From Siphonodentalium dalli (Eukaryota > Mollusca > Scaphopoda > Gadilida > Siphonodentaliidae): a stretch of DNA of 64,000 bases. The notes below the pieces were generated by a model. That model did not search any database. It was not told the origin of the DNA and saw only the letters and a program-made list of their open reading frames with translations. The stretch covers positions 272,821,614-272,885,613 of the forward strand of contig CP136064.1 in NCBI GenBank assembly GCA_032622095.1. The letters run 5' to 3'. Shown here piece after piece: positions 10,288 through 21,184 of the stretch (the stretch's first letter is position 1; the number at the start of each line of letters is the position of its first letter). The position numbers and the translations under genes are program-made.

Positions 10288-10536
10288 TTGGCTGTGGCAC
10301 TGTTGGTTTAGTTGTTATGGTGGTTATTGGTGTGGGCGTTGTTGTGGGAGCTAATTGAACCTCACAGCAATATCTATTTGGCCAGGCACAGTAAGGTACG
10401 AATCCGCTGTTGTGCCCTATTTGGGCATTAGTCGGACAAGGGTCCTGTTGGCAAACAGCTCTTTTGCTCTCGCCGTATGCAACAAATTTATTATTCTTCT
10501 CGTCGCACCTATGCGCAGCATGTGCCCACACCACAT
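10288..10536 (-). CDS. Serine protease homologue gene, exon 6: clip-like Cys-rich domain and Thr/Pro linker
   Basis: 249 bp, residues about 1039-1120. The acceptor is catttgtag and the donor CCAA|GTAAGT. It is phase 1 on both sides, so it is a symmetric module. Six Cys at about residues 1048, 1066, 1071, 1087, 1094 and 1095 follow C-x17-C-x4-C-x15-C-x6-CC. This is the order, final CC pair and position (N-terminal to a protease domain) of the clip domains of arthropod immune proteases and protease homologues. After it comes a short linker (APTTTPTP, then TTKPTVPQP) that runs into the protease domain. The clip assignment is inference from Cys spacing. Spacing in known clip domains varies, and another small disulfide-rich domain is possible. 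Confidence 0.8.
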
Positions 10537-10682
10537 CTACAAATGTATATACCATATATGAATGTATATACCATATATGAATCATCAAATACATACGACA
10601 TTATTGAAGTGGTATGTGTGTTATTGTGGTACACGACGATATGCTCGTTGGGGCAATGTGTCCCGACGACCACAGCGCCGTA

Positions 10683-10698
10683 CCCCCCCCCCCCCCCC
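10683..10698 (+). repeat. Poly-C tract
   Basis: Sixteen consecutive C residues, followed by an ACAC run, within an intron. Its length may be uncertain in the assembly. Confidence 0.8.
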
Positions 10699-11574
10699 AA
10701 TAACACACACACTGCATTCATTTAGTAAGTAATTCACGTAATACTCTAAACCAACTAAGAAATAAATAGATGGTGCACTGTCATGTATATTAAAAATTGA
10801 TAACCAAGAAGCGCATTGTATGACATCAGATTGGGTTTGGAATGAGGCGGAGATTGTATTGACCAAATCTCGCTCGTGCCTGATCAGTATTGGGTGTGTC
10901 GGGAGGGGTGGTCATTGAACCAAAAACTTTTTCGCACACATCGCAGGAAATATACCGTCTATGAGACGAGCTAATTGCAAAACTGAACAGAGTTCGGTTT
11001 GAAAATATCAGATTTATAGACCGTCAACTGTTTAAATGAAGTGGTGGGAGATGTGTGTTAGTTGGCTAAGAGTTCGGGTAAAAATTAATGGAAGCAGATG
11101 CTATTTGTCAATCTTATTTCGTCAACGATTGACAGGAAAACTGAAATGTACAGGCGTTCAATAAGCAAAGAGTATACCACCGACATGTCAGATTTCTGCG
11201 TCCTGAAATTTAAATGCTAGTTACCATTATACCCTGTCCGATTAGACACCAAGTAAGTAAACATTTTGTAAGTTAATCTTCAGACAAAAGAAAAATACTT
11301 ACATCCACCTTCGTTCGCGTGATACACATATCGCGAAAATAGACAAGATAGTGCATCATTTAATGTTGAAAACGAGCGAAATATATATTAATTGATAACG
11401 CTGTTTCTCAGCTACCGCTTTTGGTTGACGTTCTTTATAATAGACGGGCATTGGCATGTTTAATAACAACATTTACTCACAGGGCGTTAAAATATCCCAT
11501 TTGAATATCGATGTATGTCCATCAAAACCTCCTATTAATGTCGGATTTGTCTTCGTTGTCAACACAGCGAGTTG

Positions 11575-11945
11575 AGTTCTCATCCCGCCGGTGGTCTATT
11601 GTGAGTGTTCACACTACAGTGGCTTGGTCAGTTTGAGCGATGTGCAATTGTGGGACTGGTCGCTGTTCGAATCTCGCGCCAAGTTGTGACCATTGAACAA
11701 TGCCCCCTTACTGTATCGGATGTAACGCATGCGTTAAACGAGCTTGTCACACTGGTGAGTATCAGATTATTTTCGTATCAAATTAGAGCAGCATAATCCC
11801 CCAATTGCACATCGCTCAAACCGTTCAAGTCACTGTAGTGTGAAAACTCATAACTCACCGGCGGTATGCGAACCCATCACATTAGAGAGCTTGTCACACA
11901 AGTGAGTATGAGATTATTTTCTGATCAAATTAGAGCAGCACATGC
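11575..11945. repeat. tRNA-like foldback repeat (SINE-related)
   Basis: Two arms (about 11,575-11,655 and 11,798-11,875) are inverted copies sharing ccgccggtg/caccggcgg, cactacagtg and caattgcacatcgctcaaac. The left arm has box A-like tggtcagtttga (11,625) and box B-like gttcgaatc (11,665), 40 bp apart, as in tRNA-derived promoters. A 54-bp direct repeat (gagcttgtcacac ... attagagcagca) lies at about 11,740-11,795 and again at 11,886-11,941. It looks like a composite tRNA-derived repeat in an intron. Confidence 0.5.
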
Positions 11946-12347
11946 ACACATTATAATGGCTGCAGCCGGTTCATTGACTGGTTTGTACATACGACTGGGG
12001 TAATATTGCAATCAATAGAATCGCATTGGAGAAAGTGACTGGTTAAGAGCTATATAAACCATCATTAATTACTATTATTATTATAGGGTGGTTTTATATC
12101 GGACAGTACATTTGAATATATTTTTCTTTTGTTTAGTCTCAGAAGGTACGTTATATTTAAACATCGAATGTTACCATCGAATTGCTCGCTTTTGTAAAGT
12201 CACTACTGGAGGACATACTGCAGGGTGATAATCATCGTAACCAATTCATTGTCATAAGGGATGAAGGTGTGAGCGCTTTATATCTCGTATAAGGAAAAAC
12301 TAGTAATAAGCAATGCACGGTCTTTTGACCTATAATGTTGAACTCAC

Positions 12348-14959
12348 CCGACGGAGCTATAACGGCTGTTGTTCGCGCGGATGTAGTATCGATTGCAGAA
12401 GTAGCCGTTGTTTGTGTGGTTGTAGTAGTTGGTGTGGTTGGTGCGGTTGTAGTGGTTGGTGTGGTTGTAGTAGTTGGTGCGGTTGTAGTAGTTGGTGTGG
12501 TTGTAGTCGTCGGTGCGGTAGTATTATATGGTGTCGTAGCAGTGGGTATGGTTGTAGTAGTTGGTGTGGTTGTAGTGGTTGGTGTGGTTGTAGTAGCTGG
12601 TGTGGTTGTAGTAGCGGATGTGGTCGTAGTAGTGGGTGTTATTGTAGTGGTTGGTGTGGTTGTAGTGGTTGGTGTGGTTGTAGTGGTTGGTGTGGTCGTA
12701 GTAGTTGGTGTGGATGTAGTAGTTGGTGTGGTCGTAGTAGTTGGTGTGGTTGTAATGTTTGGTGTGGTTGTATTGGTTGGTGTGGTTGTAGTGTTTGGTA
12801 TGGTCGTAGTAGTTGGTGTGGATGTAGAAGTTGATGTGGTTGTAGTAGTGGGTGCGGTTGTAGTATGTGGTGTGGTTGTAGTGGTTGGTGTGGTTGTATT
12901 GGTTGGTGTGGTTGTAGTGGTTTGTGTGGTCGTAGTAGTTGGTGTGTTTGCAGTAGTTGGTGCGGTCGTAGTAGTGGGTGCGGTCGTAGTAGTTGGTGTG
13001 GTTGTAGTTGTCGGTGTGGTTGTAGTAGTTGGTGTGGATGAAGTGGTTGGTGTCGTTGTAGTGGTTGGTGTCGTTGTAGTGGTTGGTGTGGTCGTAGAAG
13101 TTTGTGTGGTTGTAGTAGTTGGTGTGGTCGTAGTGGTTGGTGTAGTTGCAGTGGTTGGTGGGGTTGTAGTGGTTGGTGTCGTTGTAGTAGTGGGTGTGGT
13201 TGTAGTACTTGGTGTGGTTGTAGTAGCGGGTGTGGTTGTAGTAGTTGGTGTGTTTGTAGTAGTGGGTGTGGTTGTAGTAGTGGGTGCGGTTGTAGTAGTG
13301 GATGTGGTTGTAGTAGTGTGTGTGTTTGTAGTACTTGGTGCGGTTGTAGTAGTTGGTGTGGTTGTAGTAGTGGGTGTGGTTGTATTAGTATGTGTGGTTT
13401 TAGTAGTGGGTGTGGTTGTAGTAGTGTGTGTTGTTGTAGTACTTTGTGTGGTTGTAGTAATTGGTGTGGTTGTAGTATTTGGTGTGTTTGTGGTAGTGGG
13501 TGTGGTTGTAGTAGTGGTTGTGGTTGTAGTAGTTGGTGTGTTCGTAGTAGTTGGTGTGTTTGTAGTAGTGGGTGTGGTTGTATTGGTTGGTGTGGTTGTA
13601 GTAGTGGGTGTGGTTGTAGTACTTGGTGTGGTTGTAGTAGTTGGTGTGGTTGTAATAATTGGTTTGGTTGTAGTAGTGGGTGTGTTCGTAGTAGTTGGTG
13701 TGGTTGTAGTAGTGGTCGTGGTTGTAGTACTTGGTGTGGTTGTAGTAGTGGGTGTGGTTGTAGTAGTTTGTTTGTTTTCAGTAGTGGGTGTGGTTGTAGT
13801 GTTGGGTGTGGTTGTAGTAGTGGGTGTGGTTGTAGTAGTGGGTGTGGTTTTAGTAATTGGTGTGGTTGTAGTAGTTGGTGTGGTTGTAGCAGTGGGTGTG
13901 GTTGTAGTAGTGGGTGTGGTTGTAGTAGTGGGTGTGGTTGTAGTAGTGGGTGTGGTTGTAGTAGTTGGTGTGGTTGTAGTAGTTGGTGTGGTTGTAGTAG
14001 TTGGTGTGGTTGTAGTAGTTGGTGTGTTTGTAGTAGTGGGTGTGGTTGTAGTAGTGGGTGTGGTTGTAGTAGTTGGTGTGTTCGTAGTAGTTGGTGTGGT
14101 TGTAATAGTTGGTGTGGTTGTAGTACTTGGTGTGGGTGTAGTAGTTGGTGTGGTTGTAGTAGTTGGTGTGGTTGTAGCAGTGGGTGTGGTCGTTGTGGTC
14201 GGTGTGGTTGTAGTAATTGGTGTGGTTGTAATACTTGGTGTGGGTGTAGTAGTTGGTGTGGTTGTAGTAGTTGGTGTGGGTGTAGTACTTGGTGTGGTTG
14301 TAGTAGTTGGTGTGGTTGTAGTCGTCGGTGCGGTGGTATTAGATGGCGCAGTAGTAGTTGGTGTGGGTTTAGTAGTTGGTGTGGTTGTAGTAGTGGGTGT
14401 GTTCGTAGTAGTTGGTGTGGTTGTAATACTTGGTGTGGGTGTAGTACTTGGTTTGGTTGTAGTAGTTGGTGTGTTTGTAGTAGTTGGTGTGGTTGTAGTA
14501 GTGGGTGTTGTCGTAGTGGTTAGTGTGGTTGTAGTACTTGGTGTGGGTGTAGAACTTGGTGTGGTTGTAGTAGTTGGTGTGGTTGTAGTCGTCGGTGCGG
14601 TGGTATTAGATGGTGCAGTAGTAGTTGGTGTGGGTTTAGTAGTTGGTGTGGTTGTAGTAGTGGGTGTGTTCGTAGTAGTTGGTGTGGTTGTAGTACTTGG
14701 TGTGGGTGTAGTACTTGGTTTGGTTGTAGTAGTGGGTGTAGTTGTGGTATTTGGTGTGGTTGTAGTAGCTGGTGTAGTTGTGGTAGTTGGTGTGGTTGTG
14801 GTAGTTGGTGTGGTCGTCGTGACTAGTGTGTCCGTAGTATTAGTAGATGTACTTTCTGTCGTATTTGTGAATAGCCACCAGCATGTAACACAACACTCTT
14901 CTGGTTGTTCATACGACTCGCACAAGGTAGCATTACAGGATTCCAATTTATCACCATAC
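12348..14959 (-). CDS. Serine protease homologue gene, exon 5: second YGDK module and giant Thr/Pro mucin-like repeat
   Basis: A single 2.6-kb exon, residues about 168-1037. The donor is GTCGG|GTGAGT (phase 1). It opens with [13 protein letters not shown] and ECCVTC, a Cys pattern matching the YGDK module of exon 2, then turns into about 830 residues of degenerate PTTTTT hexapeptides (18-bp units, with A, N, S, K, I and H substitutions), and ends [12 protein letters not shown]. Such Thr/Pro stretches are typical O-glycosylated, extended mucin-like spacers. Two acceptors are possible: 14,959 (gattgcag) joins exon 4, while 14,966 (tttgttacag) restores the module's first Cys (CRYGDK) but joins exon 3 directly in phase 1. 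The plus-strand mirror frames (VVVVVG, CSSGCG) are by-products of the repeat. The repeat number may be polymorphic or collapsed in the assembly. Confidence 0.88.
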
Positions 14960-15184
14960 CTGCAATCTGTAACAAATATGCGTATAGTGTCAGAAGTTAA
15001 CATACTACATGAAATTGCTGGCTATGCAACGAATAGTAACAACTTATTTCTACTTTGTGTTGGCATATATCACATCTGAAACAGTTCTAGCTTAGTTAAC
15101 ACTGTGCTTGCATTGTGTGTGGCACTTACGTGGGGCGGATGCATATGGCAATCTGTTTAACGATACACGTTGTTCAGAATGTAC

Positions 15185-15332
15185 CTCGCTGCCATTGGAC
15201 TAAATGAAATATCACAACAAGATCGGAACGGAACGTAGTTGGTGGTTGGGGCGAAACGAATGAATACACCGGTAGTACATGACTGCGGATCCATTATGCG
15301 CATATCTGCTAGTCGGCTTACATCATCATAAA
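15185..15332 (-). CDS. Serine protease homologue gene, exon 4 (possibly alternative)
   Basis: 148 bp, residues about 119-166. The acceptor is tagtttcag and the proposed donor is GCGAG|GTACAT. It contains DPQSCTTGVFIRFAP and FRSCCDIS, which look like real protein with three Cys, but I cannot name the domain. It is phase 1 from exon 3 and phase 2 into the 14,959 acceptor of exon 5. Downstream of the proposed donor the frame meets a TAA, and a much stronger donor (CCCCAC|GTAAGT, near 15,130) lies beyond it in another frame. So this exon may be skipped, alternatively spliced or carry a mutation. A second acceptor six bases upstream would add two residues. Confidence 0.5.
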
Positions 15333-15564
15333 CTGAAACTATATCATCCAAAAGTGTGATAGAATATCACATCAAAACTTAATCAGATAAGAACAGTGAC
15401 TTCGCAGCATATTTATCAGTTTGGCATATAAATAATACTGGCAGTGTAAGTTCGATATCTGGGGCATGTAATCTACATGTTTATACATAACATGTCACAA
15501 TATTATGTAGGTAGATATTACGAATATTGCACTACAGATTGGGGCAAGTGCAGAAGGCACTCAC

Positions 15565-15720
15565 TGGCCATTACTCTCCGTATTTTCACCAAGTCAACGT
15601 TGTTAGTAGATGTGGCGAACATGTGTACCGGTACACCACAAGCCATCACTCGCTGACATCCAGCATCAGACATGAACACTTTAGTTCCAAATACAAATCG
15701 AGATGACGGCATCATGACGC
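15565..15720 (-). CDS. Serine protease homologue gene, exon 3 (function unknown)
   Basis: 156 bp, residues about 67-117. The acceptor ggcaaaaacag has a weak pyrimidine tract; the donor is GGCCA|GTGAGT. It is phase 1 at both ends, so it could be inserted or skipped without changing frame. It encodes SSRFVFGTKVFMSDAGC, VMACGVPVHMF and NNVDLVKIRRVM, with two internal Cys plus one formed by the split codon with exon 2. It appears structured and extracellular. I do not recognise the family. Confidence 0.55.
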
Positions 15721-16024
15721 CTGTTTTTGCCAGTATGCAGACAACTTTAATTCATTTTCATCACATGGGCGTGTTGTTAAAACGAGTAAAAACATAGATT
15801 AAAACATATATATATTTAAAACGTGTGCACCGCTTTAAAAACTCATTGCCATCTATGAAAACGAGAAATAAGTCGCTACCTATATACGATGAAGTAGCTA
15901 ATCGATTGTATCAAAAAGTGCAAATCATGAATATATCTAATTTTCCAATCAACAGTGTACACTTATGTTTATATACAAAGGGCCGAGACAGACGCGATGA
16001 CAGCTGGTGGGATTTTCACCAACT

Positions 16025-17040
16025 ATAACAATAGGTTGAAATTCTCGTAGTCTGATTTTTTATAAAAATATTAGTGGGGAATTTGTTGTTTTAAGACCAA
16101 CATTTGTATATTGTCCTACTGTTCGTAAAACTATTGGACTGGGATTGCCATCAGTTGGAATTACTCCAATATTGTGGACGGTGCCAGGTTGGAAATATCA
16201 AACAAGTGGAAAGTTTAGGGCCAGTCCAGATGCTAGGATTTTGCAATTTTTCGCAGTGACCAGTCAAAACTGATAAGTTATTTAAGAGAAAGAAATCGGG
16301 TGTGTATTTGCCCGGGTTCGACAACTATATGTTAGGATTTTGCATTTTGCAGGTTAAGATCTACACATATTGTGCATAGTGATCAGCCCAGTGGATTCTG
16401 TCCCACCAAATATTAGCGAGTTTGCGATACGCGTCCGGCGTGGTCGGGTCACATGAGTACTTTCCGTGTTGCACATCAAGTTATATGGATTTGGAAAGGG
16501 GTGTATCCCATTGATAGGTAATCTTTCACTAACGTTTTCGTACTCAGAAGTACACGTATTTTATGAAATAGCAGTCAGCTATCAATTAACATGTATATTG
16601 CAAGATTTCATCGCAAAATCTCATTAATATTGTTGTCATTATAGCCATGTTTTATTAACCAATGGGCCGACCAGTGTGTGACAAGTATATCTTAACGTGA
16701 AAATTGCAAACTCCTAACATCTAATGGTCTAACTCGAGGTAAATTCCCCGATTGTTTTTGCTTAAACCAATTATCAGTTTTGACTGGCCACTCGGTAGGG
16801 ACCCATCTGTATATGCAAATTTCAAAATCCTAGCATCTTCCAATTGTTGGAAATTTTAAAATGACTCCCCCTTAAGGTTAGAACATTTCCAACTGATGGC
16901 CATTTCAGTCCAAATGTTTTGCCAAAAGTATGAACATTATCATATTAATGTTGGTCTAAAAACAACACATTCCTCCCTAATAACTTGTTTGAAGATCAAA
17001 ATACGCGAATAAGATTAACCTATTGTGTGTGTGTGTAATT
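16025..17040. mobile_element. Foldback element of about 1 kb with long inverted arms
   Basis: Arms of roughly 380 bp (about 16,028-16,410 and 16,650-17,036) are inverted, diverged copies. The left arm carries ttgttttaagaccaacat, ccatcagttggaa, gatgctaggattttgcaa and cagtcaaaactgataa; the right arm carries their complements in reverse order. Both outer ends carry an aataggtt block. There are no open frames of note. It lies in the large intron between exons 2 and 3. Confidence 0.75.
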
Positions 17041-17998
17041 TCCAACTAATGTTGTGTCAGGTATGACATTTCGTCCATGTCTCAATCATTTGTATATGGG
17101 CATCAGTTTTGAGAGGAATTATGGTCAGACGCACATTCTGCAGAAAATGCCTGGAATTTTCAAATGGATTTTCTCAAAGTATGTCAGGAAATTCTTTGTG
17201 AAATTTGTTGCAAGCTATTGTTGTGACACAATCATTAAGAACCATCGACCCACTGGATAGTATACCCCCATTAACCTCACTTGTATGTCATGGATAATAT
17301 TTAAATTTCTATGTGTTCAGGTACCAAGAACTTATATGACTTATTTGTTGTCTTAGAAGAGTTGTGCATACATCCATGATGTAATATATGAAGAACACGA
17401 GAGGAGACATCATTGTTCTTGATTAATGAATTTTAATGATTATGTTCCATTAGAAAGTCAACTATCCATAAATAATTGTGTATATGTTATAATGTTCATG
17501 TCATGCATGTTGATCAATGAAACATTTCGTTGAGATTAGTTATGGGTCATGATTTCAAAACCAGGTTAAAGCTGACAACCATATACCTCAACACTGGTCT
17601 AATTCCAGTTGATTGCGCCCTGTTTGAGAGTACCACACTGCATATCAACATTTGTTTTCATTCGGCTGGACTATTTGCGTGCGACTGCTTCATTCTTCAT
17701 TATAATATATGGAGATATGAAGCCATGTTATGCAATTAAAAATCTAACTCAACATTATGATACACATGAAGCCTCATCTTATTGAACCAAGACAATAAGC
17801 TATTTTGTGATGGAGTGTGGTGCGGCATTACTAATTATTCTAGCAGTTCTTGATACCGAAAGAGACACAGCATACATAAATATTATCAATATTACAATCC
17901 GTTGTTCTTTCGTCACTTAATAATTGCTCAGATTATATGGGAAATTCAAGACTGTTCACCAGATAGATACAGAGAAATTCTTTGTTGAAGATATGTTA
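17041..17998. other. Intronic sequence without recognised features
   Basis: AT-rich intron between the foldback element and the 3' tail of the LINE. No exon, RNA or repeat could be supported. Confidence 0.4.
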
Positions 17999-19710
17999 AT
18001 AATAATAATAATTACACTTATTGAGCACCTATCCTCTTTAGAGCCATACATTGAATACATATACATATATTAATATACAAAATACATTTAAAACTAAGTG
18101 TCATTTGGTTTTCATAATCCTATGGGCGGTATTGTTGGGAAAACCTCTCGCATACAGGTATGTCTTGAGACATGTTCTGGACCCATCATGGATGATTTGG
18201 TTCATACATTGTACGGAAGAGAGTTCCAGACTGCTGGTGCACTCAAACTAAACGCCCTATCCCCAGCAGTCTTCATGGTCCCGGCGAACTGCGTTAGAAG
18301 TCCTTGGTCGCTAGATCTTAACGATCGGTGAGGCTTGTAAGGAATAATCAGTTAATGTAGATACACCGGGAAGTCGGCTGCGTTTGATGTAAAAAGTATT
18401 TATTCCATAAAAGTCAAGTACAGTGGATGTAACAAAAAGATATAAGTCATGAATATAGGTTTATGGAGGGGATCCGACATCAAACATAAAGCATATGAGG
18501 GTCGTTTCCGATTACTGCGTTTCGCCGATAACAAAGCAGCGCGAGTTTGTATGTGATCCGATCGTTTATGTGTAGGTAGTGAAGATCGGCAAGAACATGG
18601 GTAATGTGTCTGCATTTCTCGGTCCGGGAAACAATTCATGCTGCAACGTTAATGAGCCGCTGAAGTTGATTGTCCGGGGCCTCGAAAAGAAGCGAGTTGC
18701 AGTATTCTATACGACTGAGGATAAAAGAAGAAACTAGCAGCCTGTTTGTGACATCGACGGTCAAAAACTTCCGAATGTGACCGACTCGTCTAATTTCAAA
18801 ATACAAAGTTATGCAAACATTAGAGATTTGGTGCGAATATGAAAGAGTTGAATCCAAACAAACGCCGAGATATTTTGCACTGTCGCCGAATTGAGTGAAT
18901 CAGATTGCCGCCTATGTTAATATCATGGATAGTGACATGATTTAGGACTGATCGCTTGGCCTGTTTTCTAACAGACAGTGGTTTACGGAAGATAAACAAT
19001 CCTCGACAATGGAAACAAGTTCATTGGACTTGGCAGCAGTACTAGACACGTACACTTGGGTGTCTTCCGCGTACACATGGCAATCTACTCCATGAGACCT
19101 GATGATGATATCCAGTGGCTGAGTATATAGTAGGTATAACATGTGCCCTAGGACGGATCCATTGGGGACTCCGAACTGTAGTGGAAATTTGTCACAGAGA
19201 TAATTTCAGATCTGCACCCGTTGAAACCTCTCTGATAGATAAGAACAGAACCAACGGAGAGCAGTACCTCGGATCCCGAATGTAGCTTCAAGTCTCCGAA
19301 TCACGATGCTATGGTCCAGAGTATCGAAAGCGGCCGATAGATCGAGGAGAGTTAGAAGGGTAACATATCCATCATCAGCTGCAGTTAGAAGATATAATGT
19401 AATCCGAATCAGCGCCGTTTCGGTACAGTGCCCTTTGTGGTAAGCCGACTGTCACTTTTCCATCAAAGAGTGTTCGGAAAAGTGTTTCTTTAGCTGCATT
19501 GAAACAAGTTTCGCAAGAATCTTCAATAAACATGGCAGGTTTGACAGAGGTCTGAAGTTCTTGAGAATGTTTGGGTCCAATGACGGTTTCTTCAAACGAG
19601 GAATGACAGTAGCTTGAAACATCTGGTGACTATGTCCGAAGACAAAGATAAATTCATCATATCAGTGACTGGTTCGATGACAGCATCGATATGTTTACTG
19701 TGATTGGCTT
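17999..19710 (-). mobile_element. CR1-like LINE, 3' part: reverse transcriptase and 3' tail (dead)
   Basis: Read on the minus strand, the order is that of a non-LTR reverse transcriptase: VIPRLKKPSLDPN, NFRPLSNLPCLLKILAK, TALIRI, LDLSAAFDTLDHS, FGVPNGSVLG, YAEDTQVYV (19,050-19,080), DSTLSYSHQISNVC, FILSRIEYCNSLL, and the C-terminal RSLRSSDQGLL and GDRAFSLSAPAVWNSLP blocks near 18,210-18,320. The catalytic YADD is YAED and several stops and frameshifts are present, so it is inactive. It ends at 17,999 with an (ATT)n microsatellite tail, as in CR1/L2-type elements. It is continuous with 21,185-22,125, from which it was separated by the pogo-like insertion. Confidence 0.9.
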
Positions 19711-21184
19711 TAATTTCGTGGGCCTCATTTTTCGTGGCTTCTTATAACAAGGCTATTTCGTTGGGACGTGAATTTGTAGTATGTGCAACCAATACATAAG
19801 ACTATAAAAGAAAACTGATTCTGAACCAAAAGAGATGCCAGCGTCACATCGTGGGAACCCCCTTATGCTCGGCGACCTCGACAATGTAGTGAAAAATGGA
19901 TTCGTGACATTCGTATTAATGGAGGGGTTGTGAACAACAGACATGTCGCCGGCGCTGCTGAAGCTATTGTTCTAAAATATGCAAAACACAAACTGGAACG
20001 TTACGATGGCCATGTTAAGATTACAAAATCTTGGTGTCGATCCCTACTCAGAAGAATGGATTACGTCAAACGAAAGAGAACAAAAGCGAAAAAAAATAAT
20101 CTCCCGAAGACTTCGAGGAGATTCAAAACGCATCCGTCAACAAAGCGAATAATGTGGTAGAAAAGTTTGACGTGCCCGATAACATGATAATCAATTGGGA
20201 TCAAACAGATGTGCACATGGTTCCGGGAGGTAAATGGACCACGGAGAAAGAGGGCAGCGAACAAGTGGCTATCTCCCGGACTGGACGACAAACATCCTAT
20301 TACATGCCTCCTAGCGGTGACCAAAAGAGGCGAGATGCTACCTCCACAGCTGATTTACGCGGGGAAGACAGGTGTCTTCCAAAAAAAGTGGATTTTCCAG
20401 ATGGATGGGATGTCAATCGTACGGAATCGCGCTGGTCGAACGAGGATTCTATGATCCAATACGTTGGCAAAGTCATGATTACATACGTTATTTCAATTCG
20501 CTACCATTGAAGTCATGTAATCAAAAAGCCATTGCATTTTTTTATGTATTCAAAGCACATCGTGGAGAAAAACTGCTCGGTCATCTGAAAGAAAACGGTA
20601 TTGTTCCGTTATTCCTTCCTGCAGCGTGTACGGACAGACTTCAGTCTTTGGACTTAATTGTGAACTAGTTTAAAGAACAGCTCAAGGTCCGTTTCCATGA
20701 CTGGTGTGTGCAGCAAGTCATGATGAGTTTGTATGAGTGCGAGGACTTAACAGGCGAAGAAGCAAGTGGACTTGAGAACGTCAATTCTAAAACCCATTCA
20801 CGCCAAGTGGTTGATCACTGCTATCGAGACCGTGTCACAAAGGAAGGAATTAATCATATCTGGATTCACAAAAGCTGGACTTTCCAGTCCTAATCATAAA
20901 TATGTGTTAAATGTGAAATGTTCTGAATGTAAATATTGTTTATGATCATGACTGATATCTTAATAAAATTAATTTCGTTTCATCTCGTCTTCCGCATATT
21001 TTTGTTTACCCATTTTACGACATGTCGAAAACAGACTTCATGCCCGATATTCATTTCGATGTCGTGTATTGAGATTTTTTCTGATTTACTCTGAGTCAAT
21101 TATTTCGTTTGGGTTTTGATTTCGTGGTTGGGTCGAACCACGAAATCAACGAACAATGGACGCCCACGAATAAAAAGGATTTTA
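19711..21184 (+). mobile_element. pogo-like DNA transposon inserted in the LINE (dead transposase)
   Basis: The plus strand encodes, with several frameshifts, a pogo/Tigger-type DDE transposase. The HTH region is INGGVVNNRHVAGAAEAIV, then ITKSWCRSLLRRMDYVKRK. The first catalytic Asp is in IINWDQT; FPDGWDV and RWSNEDSMI follow. The second catalytic block reads FFYVFKAH where IFDVFK is usual, so that Asp is Tyr. The third block is TDRLQSLD. It is inactive. Both ends carry ttcgtgggc-type inverted repeats (left about 19,714; right complement near 21,160), and the flanking LINE reading resumes at a TA on each side. The exact ends are approximate. Confidence 0.85.

Noticed and set aside
12335-15079. 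Plus-strand 914-codon frame rich in V and G, and a 473-codon frame rich in C, S and G
   Set aside because: Both are mirror or shifted readings of the minus-strand Thr/Pro repeat. The minus reading has splice sites, matching phase, a Cys module at the start and a protease domain downstream; the plus readings have none.
15825-16028. Plus-strand 67-codon frame at the edge of the 16-17 kb foldback
   Set aside because: No recognisable motif, no Shine-Dalgarno or Kozak distinction, and it runs into the foldback arm.
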